DNA from: an uncultured Alistipes sp.
GTDB taxonomy: Bacteria; Bacteroidota; Bacteroidia; Bacteroidales; Rikenellaceae
Length of the DNA: 44,990 bases
Reading direction: 5' to 3'
Assembly (NCBI GenBank): GCA_947367255.1
Contig: CANBCZ010000014.1
Span: forward strand, 1 to 44,990
Shown: positions 34,757 to 44,325 of the stretch, piece by piece
Numbering within the stretch: the first letter of the stretch is position 1
Layout of the letters: each line of letters starts with the position of its first letter
The notes under the pieces: model-generated
Seen by the model: the letters and a program-made list of their open reading frames with translations, nothing else
What the model was told of the DNA's origin: nothing
Database searches by the model: none
Program-made: the position numbers and the translations under genes

Positions 34757-36724
34757 TTAATGAAAGTATGTTGTAATATCAAACTTATTTCTCTTGCCAC
34801 GACCTGTAAGGGTCTGGGTAAACTCCTCACCAAAGCGGTTTGTAACCTTGATTGTAAGATCTGTATCATCCTCCTCTGTTACAACCTGCCAAATGTGCGA
34901 CGAACGGACAGAGGCGTGACCCTCAATAAGTTCACCCACCTTGCCGAGAACAACATCGGTAGTAGCTGTATGAAGTGGGTCGCGATCAAATACGCGAGTA
35001 AGCTCCAGCGGAGTGTTATTACCATCCTCATATACCTCAATCTTCCACTTCGAGTCGTAGTCCCACACATTTATATATATGACATTGTCGTCCAAGTTGC
35101 CATAGTCGTCACCATTGGTATCACGTGCAGGCTCCTGAGTTGCAAGGTAACTTGTCCAACGCTCGCGTGCAACATTGTTCATATCGTAGGCACGGAACTG
35201 AAGGCTCTTGTCAAAACCGATAGACTTGTAGTACCACTTCAGATCCTTACCCTTGAACTCAAATACTGCATAACCCGCAGGAGCACCGTCACGACAGATA
35301 CCGCGACCATCAAGGATAGAGGCAGAAGTACTTACCCACCAAGTCTCGCAAGTTGCACCTACATTATGCTCGATAATGTTGTCATTCACCTCCATTGTCA
35401 TATTGTAGTGAGCGTGACCTGTCATAAGGTGCACATTTGTAAAGCCGTCAAGACATGCAAGCACCTCTTTAGTATTCTGCATATGTCTCTGTACCTTGAA
35501 CGAAGAGTTGCGGTTTGTGTGGAACTGGCAGTGTGCACAGATTACAATCGGAGTACTCTTATCGGTAATATGCGATAAATCCTCCTTGAGCCAAGCCATC
35601 TGCACATCATCCACCCTCTCGTTGTAGTTACGCTCGCCAACAAAGCCGTTTGTACCGTTTGTATTAATCCACTCGATGTTATCGAGAACGATGTAGTGAA
35701 CATCTCCCAAATTGAACGAGTAGTATGTCGGTGCTACGGTCGAGCGATATACCTTCGAACCATTATTATCGCCCTGAACATAAGGGTTATTGTCGTGATT
35801 ACCCATACAGTTGAAGGTCATCAGCGGATACTGCTTCATCTTTGCCACCCAACTTGCCGGCATAAATCCGGTCTTGTACCAGTGTGCGTCCCAAGTAATA
35901 TCGCCCAAAGTGATAAGGAAGGTATTCTCTCCATAGGCAGCAGCAAGCTCCTTACTATCCTTAACAAAGCCCTTGTCAAACTCCTTCAGGTCATTAACGC
36001 CATTTGGATTTACCGAACGATCTGCAAGATGAAGGTCGGTTGCAAAGAATACCTGATGATTTGTAGTATTGACCTCCTTAAGTTCGAAGTTACACTGCTC
36101 CGAGAGGTATGGGTCGATAGACACACTCTTCCAGAAGCCAGGCACAGCATTAGAACCCGTTGCAGGAAGATATCCGGAAGGCAGGCAGACAAATACGGTT
36201 CCCAAGCGTTTGTCGCTCTGGAGCCAATAGTATCCCTGCTCGTCGGTCTGGGTAAAGTTTACACCGTCTGACACCCACACGCCTGCAAGACCTTTATCGC
36301 CCACGTGAACAATACCGCGAATAGGATAACCCTCCTTCTCAGGTACTATCATCGAGGTAGTAATCCATACGGCGATGTTCGAAACCTTCTGAATCTTACC
36401 ATCTCGAGTAATGTAGAGAGTATAGTCACCCTGCGGCATATCAGGAGCCAAGAAGATTGCCGACGAGTCATCTACAGCGATAATCTCGGCAGTATACTCG
36501 CCACCATCTGCTGTACGGAAGATAATCTTGTCACCAACAACAAAGCCTATACCCTGAATCTCAACCTCCATACCCTCATAGACAGTAATCTGGCTATTGA
36601 GGAACGGCTGACGCACAAGGCGTGTCTGGTACTGATACTCGGGGTACTCATCCCCACCCTTACAACCGGCAAAGAGCGCCACTACGGCTGTAAGTAAAAA
36701 TATCATTCTGCTTATCTTGTTCAT
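34757..36724 (-). CDS. calcineurin-like metallophosphoesterase lipoprotein
   Basis: 655 residues. Lipobox ALFAGC, C21. An IPT/TIG-like Ig domain lies at ~33-122. A prealbumin-like N-terminal domain follows at ~133-218 (IRGIVHVGDKGLAGVWVSDG). The phosphoesterase core runs ~225-470 with the full metal-binding set: D230-x-H232, D275 (LGD), G-N-H310-D311, H398 (CAHC) and H437-x-H439 (GHAHY). A C-terminal domain follows. This MetallophosN/Metallophos/MetallophosC layout is frequent in Bacteroidota. It should hydrolyse a phosphomonoester or diester at the cell surface or periplasm. In the operon it is 3 bases after the DUF5689 gene, so the SusCD ligand is plausibly a phosphorylated compound. Confidence 0.9.
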   Translation of the reverse strand: MNKISRMIFLLTAVVALFAGCKGGDEYPEYQYQTRLVRQPFLNSQITVYEGMEVEIQGIGFVVGDKIIFRTADGGEYTAEIIAVDDSSAIFLAPDMPQGDYTLYITRDGKIQKVSNIAVWITTSMIVPEKEGYPIRGIVHVGDKGLAGVWVSDGVNFTQTDEQGYYWLQSDKRLGTVFVCLPSGYLPATGSNAVPGFWKSVSIDPYLSEQCNFELKEVNTTNHQVFFATDLHLADRSVNPNGVNDLKEFDKGFVKDSKELAAAYGENTFLITLGDITWDAHWYKTGFMPASWVAKMKQYPLMTFNCMGNHDNNPYVQGDNNGSKVYRSTVAPTYYSFNLGDVHYIVLDNIEWINTNGTNGFVGERNYNERVDDVQMAWLKEDLSHITDKSTPIVICAHCQFHTNRNSSFKVQRHMQNTKEVLACLDGFTNVHLMTGHAHYNMTMEVNDNIIEHNVGATCETWWVSTSASILDGRGICRDGAPAGYAVFEFKGKDLKWYYKSIGFDKSLQFRAYDMNNVARERWTSYLATQEPARDTNGDDYGNLDDNVIYINVWDYDSKWKIEVYEDGNNTPLELTRVFDRDPLHTATTDVVLGKVGELIEGHASVRSSHIWQVVTEEDDTDLTIKVTNRFGEEFTQTLTGRGKRNKFDITTYFH

Positions 36725-36727
36725 ATC

Positions 36728-38815
36728 TTATCTGCTACTTAAACGAATTAAACCAAACTGAGAGTTACCGCTCGGGTCGATAGCCGAGGTGTTCTTTGCA
36801 CGCATATTTTCCGACACACGCAGGCGAATGACCAAATTAGAAACATTCTTACACTCGTCCGGAAGATCCACTGTATATGCCTTCATACTTTGAGAGATCG
36901 ATGCGTTTGCGGCGATAATATCACCACAATGTTTCCACTCGCTCAGCGGTGCATTCTCACTTGTTGCCCACTCTACTGCAAAGTGCATAGGACCACCGCT
37001 TGAACTGCCGCATACCATATCGAGCGAAAGTTTGCCTTCAACGCCTGTGGTATTTGTAGTAATCAGCCAAGCTACACCTTGACTGTCAGTAATGCGGTTG
37101 TAGTTGTTATCCCACCAATTGAGGGCGCGAACAGAGAAGTAAGTTACACCCTCGGCAGTAGCAAAGAGCGGATACCAACGATTGTTCTCCGGATTGAGCG
37201 TAGATGCTGTACAACGTGCCCAAGCATTTGACAGATAGATTGCAACCGATGATGATGAGAGAATCACTCCGTCATCTGTTGCAGAGGTATTCAGAGTTCC
37301 TGTACCCACAGATGCTGCTATCTTGTCCAGACGCTTCTTCTCGGTCCACGGACCAATCTGCATAACAGTCTTTGCACGACGTGTAGAGGCATCGTCAGAG
37401 ATATTATCATCTGCAAGTGAACGCATACGCAAATGGAATATAGGCTGTCCACCCTTTGTACGACGCATAACCACACCGGTAATATCTCCTGAACCCTCAG
37501 GAATCATTCTTGCCGCACGGAAAACGGCATCTCTGCGAGTGTAGAGCTCGATAATATTGTCACTCATATCGCGCAATGGCTGTACATACTCATTATAGAA
37601 AGTATTGTATGGCTGCGAATGTGAGTAAGCATAGTCGGCATAGTCGCCATTAAAGTCCTCATTCACATTTACATATGTGCCATAAGGTACCGCATACTCC
37701 ACACCCTTGAGGGTAACAAGGCAGTTCTCATAGTTCTCAATCTCGTCGCCAACATGAAGCTCAATTGGAGCAATACCTGCCGACGGCTCCGCAAACTTGA
37801 CGCGAGCAGAAGAGAAACCTGCAATCTTAGAGGCGTATGAGCCCTCCAAACCGTCCGCACCTGTCGTATCAAGGATAAATGCCATACCCTTAAGGTGGAG
37901 TGTTACAAGTGTATTGACCGGATAGATATTCGAGAACTCATCCTCAAACTCCACCAACATTCCGCACTTGCTATCGTCCATAACCACCATCTGTTTTGGT
38001 CCGAAGTTGCCGGAGGTAATATCACTGATGACATAGCCCTGAACATAGACATTGTCGCTAATACCACCAACGCCCTCGGAGAGCATAGACTGTATATCAC
38101 TGATAGAGCACTTTGTTGCAGCATCAAAATCGGCAGAGGTACCCTGACTGATATAGAGCAGATGCTCGATATCGGTACCGATAGCACGGAATCTGACAGA
38201 TGTCACACGCTCCTTGTCATCCGGATTAGCATCAACAATAAACTCCTGATACTCTGAGGTCTTCTCTCCAAGGTGCAGCCAACCTCCGTTATAAGAGAGT
38301 TCGCTCTTCCACTCGATATTTGAGTCTACACGTACCTTAAAACGCTCACCGAACTCGTTTACAACCTTTGTATCATCAGGATAGTTATAGGCGAGCTTCA
38401 TATTAGGTTGGTTTGCCGCCTGATTAAATATGATTGTTGCCATTACCTGACCTCGTGCAACCACATTCATCTCACAGGTACGAGGGTATGCGGATGTATT
38501 CTCAAATACCTTGATAGAGATACGCGCATCATCCTTACCCTCTGACGGCCAAGCCTTACACCACTCGTTATCCTCCTCGTATGTAGGTTTGAGTTGCCAC
38601 TCTCCGATGTTGGAGTGCAGAACAAACTCATATCTCTCGCCCTTTAAGGCGGTATCTATCTCCTCAAGAGCAATCTGCTCGCCATCAACGACCTGAAAAA
38701 TCTCCACATCCTTACCAAATGTGGTTTCAGGCTGCTGGCAAGAAGTTGCTGCCAAGGTAGCTGCAAGGGTTACAATAAATAGTCCCTGCTTGATATTGTT
38801 TAGTATATGTTTCAT
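36728..38815 (-). CDS. BACON-like / DUF5689 lipoprotein
   Basis: 695 residues from the ATG at 38815 (an in-frame ATG at 38824 is possible). Lipobox LAATSC. Two BACON-like beta-sandwiches at ~30-125 and ~130-220 (NIEWKSELSYNGGWLHL, ISQGTS) precede a DUF5689 domain at ~235-320 (ISDNVYVQGYVISDITSGNFGPKQMVVMDD split, then VTLHLKGMAF), an OB-like module common in surface nucleases and esterases of this phylum. The C-terminal third is another beta-sandwich. Third gene of the SusCD operon, 21 bases after susD. Probably a surface glycan- or ligand-binding component. Confidence 0.8.
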   Translation of the reverse strand: MKHILNNIKQGLFIVTLAATLAATSCQQPETTFGKDVEIFQVVDGEQIALEEIDTALKGERYEFVLHSNIGEWQLKPTYEEDNEWCKAWPSEGKDDARISIKVFENTSAYPRTCEMNVVARGQVMATIIFNQAANQPNMKLAYNYPDDTKVVNEFGERFKVRVDSNIEWKSELSYNGGWLHLGEKTSEYQEFIVDANPDDKERVTSVRFRAIGTDIEHLLYISQGTSADFDAATKCSISDIQSMLSEGVGGISDNVYVQGYVISDITSGNFGPKQMVVMDDSKCGMLVEFEDEFSNIYPVNTLVTLHLKGMAFILDTTGADGLEGSYASKIAGFSSARVKFAEPSAGIAPIELHVGDEIENYENCLVTLKGVEYAVPYGTYVNVNEDFNGDYADYAYSHSQPYNTFYNEYVQPLRDMSDNIIELYTRRDAVFRAARMIPEGSGDITGVVMRRTKGGQPIFHLRMRSLADDNISDDASTRRAKTVMQIGPWTEKKRLDKIAASVGTGTLNTSATDDGVILSSSSVAIYLSNAWARCTASTLNPENNRWYPLFATAEGVTYFSVRALNWWDNNYNRITDSQGVAWLITTNTTGVEGKLSLDMVCGSSSGGPMHFAVEWATSENAPLSEWKHCGDIIAANASISQSMKAYTVDLPDECKNVSNLVIRLRVSENMRAKNTSAIDPSGNSQFGLIRLSSR

Positions 38816-38836
38816 ATCGTACATATCTTGAAGTTA

Positions 38837-40348
38837 CTACTCTATACCTCTCTCGACAGCGTTCTTAGACCACCATACTGGGGTCTTCATATCATCGCCA
38901 CCGAAGTATACCTTCTGCAGACGAGCAACCACCTCGCGGTAGTTATCGGCATTGGTAATAGTGGTATTATCAGGATAGCAGAAGCGTCGCGGAAGGATAT
39001 GGTCATTACTTGTAGCCTGACCAATAGGCAGTGACGGGTAGCCTGTACGGCGATACTCGTGCCATGCCTCAAAACCTGTCCAGAAGAGAGCGATATACTT
39101 CTGATTGATAATTGTCTCAAGCTCGTGTGTATACGGAGCCTTCTTGAGGAAGTTATTGATGGTAAGCTCGGTAATAGATGTACCTGCCGGATCAACACTG
39201 CTCCAGTATGCAATCGAGGCTTTGATAGCGTTTGTGTAGTACTCCTTTGCGAGGTTCTCGCCACCCGGAATCCAACCACGCCAGATAGCCTCACAGAAGA
39301 TAAAGAGCACCTCATCGTACTTCATAAACGAAAGTGGTGAGTTGTAAGCGCCCAAAGTTGCCTGATTGATGTAGGCGATATTGGTCTCACCCTCAATCTC
39401 CGATGTAGGCTCACCGCTAGGATAACCATTCCACGCGCCACCATTCTGAGTGTAGTAGATAGAGAGGCGAGGGTCGCCCGGCGACTTCATCATATTGATT
39501 GTAGTAATACAAGCCTTACGCGGAGAGGCAAACTGCGCCAAAGTGTAAGAGCCGAAGCAGTTTACAAACGGTTCAACCTCGTCGAAGTAGAGTGTTGCAT
39601 TGTCCGCATTACTTGCAAATACCGGATAGAGGGTCGGATTAAGGTAAATTTCCTGAATCTTTTTACCCACATTAAAGACCTCGTTACGATTGCTCAGACG
39701 CATCAGCAGACGCAGGTAGAGGGAGTTGTTAAACTTTCTCCACTTGTTAATATCACCATTGTAGAGCAGATCGCGCGATGCCTCAAATGGTGCAGAGGTG
39801 TTGTAGAGTTCATTTGCCAGCTCAAGCTGCTCGAAGAGTTTTGTGTAGACATCCTTCTGAGTGTCGAACTTAGGCTTATTAATCTGCTCACCATTGATAT
39901 TACCAAACGCCTCAGAATATGGAACATCGCCAAAGCAGTCGGTGAGATTTGACATAAAGAGGACCTTGAGTGTCAGAGCAACTGCCTGACAGTTTACATC
40001 GTCATACTTTATTGCAAGGCGCTCCATCTCGTCAGCAGTAGCCGCAAGACGAGCATACCAACTCCAGCAACCTGCCGTTGTTGTGTTCGGAATAACAAAA
40101 CGGTGATACGAGTTGTTGCTTGTACCCGAAACGGTGTACTGAATAAGCTCGCCATTGAGTGTCCAAGTGTGGTTCAACCAGCGGTCTGAAGCGTTCATTG
40201 TCAGCACCTGCAGCAGATTGATGGCGTTAATCTCGCCATACTCGGGCTGATTAGGATTTTTGTTAATCTCCTCAAAGTTATTTGTGCAAGAGAAGAGGCT
40301 AATCAAGCACAAACCTATGAGAATAAGGTAATTTTTCACTGTTTTCAT
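38837..40348 (-). CDS. susD: SusD/RagB-family nutrient-binding lipoprotein
   Basis: 503 residues, typical SusD size. Lipobox SLFSC, C21, followed by the hallmark TNNFEEINKNPNQPEYG. The TPR-like helical body contains the family's KVLFMSNLTDCFGDVPYSEAF motif and the C-terminal YRRTGYPSLPIG and DNYREVVARL. It caps the SusC channel and binds the substrate at the cell surface. It starts 12 bases after susC ends. The N-terminus fits the SusD-like_2 subgroup. The symbol is used in the sense of a SusD homologue; this is not the starch protein itself. Confidence 0.93.
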   Translation of the reverse strand: MKTVKNYLILIGLCLISLFSCTNNFEEINKNPNQPEYGEINAINLLQVLTMNASDRWLNHTWTLNGELIQYTVSGTSNNSYHRFVIPNTTTAGCWSWYARLAATADEMERLAIKYDDVNCQAVALTLKVLFMSNLTDCFGDVPYSEAFGNINGEQINKPKFDTQKDVYTKLFEQLELANELYNTSAPFEASRDLLYNGDINKWRKFNNSLYLRLLMRLSNRNEVFNVGKKIQEIYLNPTLYPVFASNADNATLYFDEVEPFVNCFGSYTLAQFASPRKACITTINMMKSPGDPRLSIYYTQNGGAWNGYPSGEPTSEIEGETNIAYINQATLGAYNSPLSFMKYDEVLFIFCEAIWRGWIPGGENLAKEYYTNAIKASIAYWSSVDPAGTSITELTINNFLKKAPYTHELETIINQKYIALFWTGFEAWHEYRRTGYPSLPIGQATSNDHILPRRFCYPDNTTITNADNYREVVARLQKVYFGGDDMKTPVWWSKNAVERGIE

Positions 40349-40360
40349 AATTTATGCCTG

Positions 40361-43300
40361 TTAGAATTTAAGTTTGATATTGAAACCATAGTTGCGAGTC
40401 ATAGGATAACTACCGGTCTCCACACCACCGTAGAGTGAACCACCCGAGATAGATGCCACCTCCGGATCAAACTGAGGCCACTCGGTAATGCAGAAGACAT
40501 TGGTCATAAAGAGAGCTACAGACAGACCCTGCAGACCCTTTGTGCGAGAGATTACCTTCTTTGGAAGTGCATACTCCAAACGCAGTTCCTTGAGTTTGAG
40601 GAACGAGGTATCAAATGTATTCATCTCGACATTGTTACGGTGCCAGATGCAGGCATTCCAGTAGTCCACAATATTTGTGGTAACGGTTGTATTCTTACTG
40701 AAAGTTCCATCTGAGTTTGCATTTACTCCCTCGTGGATAAGACCGTCGTAACGACCCTCAAGAGAGTTGGTATTCTTACCCATATACGAGAAAATAGCAT
40801 TTGTGAGTGAGTATGCCTGACCTCCATAAGATGCGGTAAATGCCATAGTGAGCGACAAACTCTTGTAGCGCAAATTAAGGTTTGCACCTGCTCGCCACTT
40901 AGGATACATATTACCAACGTAGGTAAGATCCTCGCTCAAAATAGGATTACCTGTACTCTTATCTACAATAACCTGATTTGAGCAATCTACACGCTGACCA
41001 TTCTCGTCATAGTAGAAGGCGCCCTCCGGTGCACGCTTAAAGCCGGTTCCGTAGATTTGTCCTAAGCGCTCACCCGGATATGCATAGATAAGTACGCGGC
41101 TACCAATTGTATTCTTATTGAGCTGCCATACATCCACGCCGTCGGCAAGTGACTCGAGATAGTTCCAGTTCTTAGACCAGTTGAGCGAGACATTGAGCTT
41201 CCAGTTCTTGTTCCATACAGGACGGAAGTTGGTTGAAATCTCGACACCATAGTTACGAACCTCGCCGGCATTAATCATAGTACTTGAAGCACCTGTAATC
41301 CAGTCGGTAGGCACCGAGATAATCTGATCTGTTGTGCTTGAGTCATAGAATGCCAAATCGACACCCCAACGACCCTTGAACATCTTCGCCTCGATACCTG
41401 CCTCCCAGCTGCGAACATTCTCAGGACGCAGATTAGGATTCTTGAGCGAACCGGTAAGGTAGTAGGCACTCGAGAAGTCGGCACTATTCGAATAGCAGTC
41501 GATAATCTGATATGGATCGGTATCGTTACCCACATTTGCCCACGATGCACGCACCTTAAGCAGGTTAATCCACGCAGCATTTGAGCGGAAGTCGAAGATC
41601 TCATTGAGCAGAACGCTTGCACTAACCGAAGGGTAGAAGTAAGAGTTGTTACCCTTTGCAAGTGTCGATGACCAGTCGTTACGTCCTGTAATATCGAGAT
41701 AGAACATATCGCGATAACCAAAGGTTGCAAAACCGTAGAGAGAGTTGATACTCTTGCTCTGACGTACGATTGCTGTTGCAAGCTGACCCTTGACATTCGA
41801 AATCATATAGATATTTTTGGCATCGAGCATATTTGCCCTCAAGTTGTTATTGTAGTAGTTGAAGGTCATATTGTTGCCACCAAACGAAGCACTGAGCGAG
41901 ATACCGTTTGCAAAATCCTTTTTGAAGGCGAGCAAGAAGTCGTTATTAATCTCAATCTTACGGGTGGTCTGCTCTCGATACATACCCTGCAGGTATGAAC
42001 GAGAGTAGAACGGCTTACGCTGGGTACGGAAGTCGTTGTTAAGGTCGATACCTGTACGCAGAGTGAGCGTCAGTATATCTCGGTAGAGATTTGCTGTAAC
42101 CGACACATTACCATAGATACGGTCGCGCTGCTGAGTGTTGAGGTGCTCATAGCTCATCAGGTACGGGTTGTCCGACTGATTGTTGATAAGCGTACCCTCG
42201 TTCTGCTCCCAATAGAGGTCGGTGTAGTTATTTGCATACTCGCTGTAGACGCCGGCATCGGTAACCGAAACAGGAAGCCACATCAAGCTCTTGAGCGGTG
42301 AAGAGTCATTATAACCGGAGATTGGCAGGTTATCCGAGTGCTTGCGGTAGTAGTTAATCTTCGCCTGAGCATTTATGTAGCGATTCTTCTTGCTCGACAT
42401 AGAGATACCTACACTCTGTGCGTTATAGCCCGTATTCGGAACAATCCAATTATTGCGAACATCCTTAATCGAAACACGCATAGACTGTCCCTTACCATCT
42501 CCCGCATCAATAGACAACGCATTGGTCCAAGTAACGCCGGTATTGAAGAAATCCTTGTAGTTGTCGTACACTTTGTACGGCAGACGCTGATAGTCATCTG
42601 TTTTCCAATCGCGAGACTCATACATATAGCGCATCTGACCCTCAACCTTCTCGCCATACGAGAAACGAGAGTGGTAGCGACCTACCTTCTTGCCGGTATC
42701 AGTCTTATTTGCCGTAACAGTCCAGAAGGAGTACTCTGCAGGGAATAGATCTGTCTCATCACGAACAATACCCGAATATCCCCAGTTTCCTGCACCATAC
42801 TCATACTGAAAGTCAGGCCAGAAACCCGGTTGGTCGAGTACTACGTTACTTGAGTACTGAATACCCAGACCCTTGCCCTTTTTACCGGACTTTGTTGTGA
42901 TGATAATCGCACCATTTGCAGCACGAGAGCCATAGAGAGCAGTTGCCGAAGGACCCTTAAGCACCGATATAGACTCAATATCGTCAGGGTTGATATCGCC
43001 CGCACCGTTACCGTAGTCGATAGGGGCATCGTTATCGCCATAAGATGTACCCGAGGAGTTAGCCTCCATAGAAGAGTTGATAGGCACACCATCCACAACA
43101 AAGAGTGCAGTATTCTTGTCGTGTGAAAGCGAACCCTCACCACGCAGCGTTACACGCATAGATCCTGCGGGACCTGCTGAAGAGGTATCCATATTCAGAC
43201 CTGCCACCTTACCATTCAGACCACTGAGCCAGTTTGCAGACTCAACTGTAGTAAACTCCTCGTTACTGAGCTTTGACACGGCATAACCGAGGCTCTTCTC

Positions 43301-43711
43301 CTGACGAGTAATACCCAGCGCCGTAACAACCACCTCACTGATACGCTGTGACTGATCGGCAAGTGTAACATCGACAATAGTACGAGCACCGACAGCAACC
43401 TCCTCGGTCTTGTAGCCGATAAACTCGAATACCAGCATCGCATCCTTACCCGAAACGCTGATAGAGTAGTGACCGTTAATATCGGTCGTGGTACCTATGG
43501 TAGAGCCTTTGACCGTTACCGTAGCACCAATCAGGGGTTGTGGAGCCTCTCCCTCTGCCTGACTGAAGACAGTTCCCTTCACTAATGTCTGGGCATAAGC
43601 GGCAATAGTTCCACAGCAGATACAGAGCATCATTACAAACACTCTGCGCACCCCCTCCCAAAGAGAGTCGTTAGCAATACTAACTCCATTCTCGAAAGTA
43701 GAGTTTCTCAT
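40361..43711 (-). CDS. susC: SusC/RagA-family TonB-linked outer-membrane transporter
   Basis: 1116 residues. Signal peptide to about A40 (AAYAQ), with an unusually long 20-residue lead before the hydrophobic core. The carboxypeptidase-regulatory-like domain is at ~44-125 (IGATVTVKGSTIGTTTDINGHY, FEFIGYKT). The TonB plug follows (ISEVVVTALGI, SGLNGKVAGL, LKGPSATALYGSRAANGAIIITT), then a ~22-strand barrel ending FNIKLKF. It imports the ligand bound by SusD, powered by TonB. First gene of the operon. Its only evident promoter lies inside an invertible-looking segment at 43768-43920, so expression is probably phase-variable. The symbol denotes family membership, not starch specificity. Confidence 0.95.
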   Translation of the reverse strand: MRNSTFENGVSIANDSLWEGVRRVFVMMLCICCGTIAAYAQTLVKGTVFSQAEGEAPQPLIGATVTVKGSTIGTTTDINGHYSISVSGKDAMLVFEFIGYKTEEVAVGARTIVDVTLADQSQRISEVVVTALGITRQEKSLGYAVSKLSNEEFTTVESANWLSGLNGKVAGLNMDTSSAGPAGSMRVTLRGEGSLSHDKNTALFVVDGVPINSSMEANSSGTSYGDNDAPIDYGNGAGDINPDDIESISVLKGPSATALYGSRAANGAIIITTKSGKKGKGLGIQYSSNVVLDQPGFWPDFQYEYGAGNWGYSGIVRDETDLFPAEYSFWTVTANKTDTGKKVGRYHSRFSYGEKVEGQMRYMYESRDWKTDDYQRLPYKVYDNYKDFFNTGVTWTNALSIDAGDGKGQSMRVSIKDVRNNWIVPNTGYNAQSVGISMSSKKNRYINAQAKINYYRKHSDNLPISGYNDSSPLKSLMWLPVSVTDAGVYSEYANNYTDLYWEQNEGTLINNQSDNPYLMSYEHLNTQQRDRIYGNVSVTANLYRDILTLTLRTGIDLNNDFRTQRKPFYSRSYLQGMYREQTTRKIEINNDFLLAFKKDFANGISLSASFGGNNMTFNYYNNNLRANMLDAKNIYMISNVKGQLATAIVRQSKSINSLYGFATFGYRDMFYLDITGRNDWSSTLAKGNNSYFYPSVSASVLLNEIFDFRSNAAWINLLKVRASWANVGNDTDPYQIIDCYSNSADFSSAYYLTGSLKNPNLRPENVRSWEAGIEAKMFKGRWGVDLAFYDSSTTDQIISVPTDWITGASSTMINAGEVRNYGVEISTNFRPVWNKNWKLNVSLNWSKNWNYLESLADGVDVWQLNKNTIGSRVLIYAYPGERLGQIYGTGFKRAPEGAFYYDENGQRVDCSNQVIVDKSTGNPILSEDLTYVGNMYPKWRAGANLNLRYKSLSLTMAFTASYGGQAYSLTNAIFSYMGKNTNSLEGRYDGLIHEGVNANSDGTFSKNTTVTTNIVDYWNACIWHRNNVEMNTFDTSFLKLKELRLEYALPKKVISRTKGLQGLSVALFMTNVFCITEWPQFDPEVASISGGSLYGGVETGSYPMTRNYGFNIKLKF

Positions 43712-43767
43712 TTAGATTGATTTTTGGGTTATTATTAGTTATTTTGTTGGTTCGCTTTGCACATCCC

Positions 43768-43789
43768 TCTCTTGAAAAGAGAGGTACAC
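43768..43789. repeat. left inverted repeat of the susC promoter segment
   Basis: 22 bases that are the exact reverse complement of 43899-43920. It contains an internal palindrome (arms CCTCTCTT at 43766-43773 and AAGAGAGG, 3-base centre), the form of a tyrosine-recombinase core site with an asymmetric centre. Confidence 0.9.
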
Positions 43790-43794
43790 TACTG

Positions 43795-43825
43795 CAAAGA
43801 TAGACAAATTTATCATAAAGACAAA
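43795..43825 (-). promoter_or_regulatory. susC promoter within invertible-looking segment
   Basis: On the - strand TTTG (43822-43825), 19 bases, then TATCTTTG (43795-43802), a perfect Bacteroidota promoter. Transcription should start near 43788, giving a leader of ~77 bases before the susC ATG. It lies between the two inverted repeats, so inversion would turn it away from susC. Confidence 0.85.
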
Positions 43826-43898
43826 TTTTTCGATGCATTTTGGCAATGTCGTCTTAATAGTCCTTGACAAAGAGGGCTAATGTTCTGATTTTCATATG

Positions 43899-43920
43899 GT
43901 GTACCTCTCTTTTCAAGAGA
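43899..43920. repeat. right inverted repeat of the susC promoter segment
   Basis: Exact reverse complement of 43768-43789. It sits inside a longer 33-base palindrome (43897-43929, arms TGGTGTAC-n-TCTCTT and its complement, 3-base centre), again like a recombinase binding site. Confidence 0.9.
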
Positions 43921-44041
43921 TGTACACCAAAATCCTCCTGCTCGACATATTTGCATACAACACAGAAGTATCTCGCTCCTTTCCGAATGTTAGCAAAGAG
44001 GAAATATACAGACAATTTTACCCCACACCGACAGACAAGTA

Positions 44042-44087
44042 CACTACCAATAAAGCAGTCAATTCTTGACTGCTTTTTTTGGTAGTG
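44042..44087. terminator. nested hairpin with T run
   Basis: Inner perfect 11-bp stem (44052-44062 with 44066-44076), 3-base loop, seven Ts (44074-44080). An outer 8-bp stem CACTACCA/TGGTAGTG (44042-44049 with 44080-44087) encloses it. It would stop + strand transcription arriving from the inverted promoter before it reaches the recombinase gene. Confidence 0.75.
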
Positions 44088-44106
44088 GATATGGGCTTGG
44101 CTACTC

Positions 44107-44122
44107 CGCAAATGAATTTGCG
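44107..44122. other. small hairpin between the two terminators
   Basis: Seven-base arms CGCAAAT and ATTTGCG around a 2-base centre. No T run follows, so it is not a terminator; it may be a protein-binding site. Confidence 0.4.
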
Positions 44123-44141
44123 ACATTGGTCACAAAAACAA

Positions 44142-44180
44142 AAGGTGTCGAAAATCGACACCTTCTTGCTGTGTTTTTTT
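44142..44180. terminator. second hairpin with T runs on both sides
   Basis: Perfect 10-bp stem (44142-44151 with 44155-44164), 3-base loop. A T7 run (44174-44180) lies downstream on the + strand, and a T-rich tract lies downstream on the - strand. Could terminate in either direction and insulate the susC region from the recombinase gene. Confidence 0.7.
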
Positions 44181-44301
44181 GTAGTGGATAGGGGATACAC
44201 ACTATGATTTTATCTTATTTTATATTGTATTTATAATCAACTGAATAACATATATTTACAAGGCATAGTATTTTGTTCTATTTTACATTGTTTTGCTCAT
44301 T

Positions 44302-44325
44302 TTTGGGTGAAAATTTGGGTGAAAG
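44302..44325. repeat. tandem repeat of TTTGGGTGAAA
   Basis: Two 12-base units (44302-44313 and 44314-44325), identical for 11 bases. The second overlaps the -33 box of the recombinase promoter, so it could be an autoregulatory or arm-type binding site. Confidence 0.6.

Noticed and set aside
34409..35578. 389-codon + strand open frame opposite the phosphoesterase gene
   Set aside because: It is antisense to genes with full catalytic motifs, is rich in Cys, Ile and Thr, and has no family pattern. It is a frame shadow.
44040..44200. tRNA or other structured RNA near the recombinase as an attachment site
   Set aside because: The hairpins do not form a cloverleaf and lack conserved tRNA positions. 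They fit terminators better.
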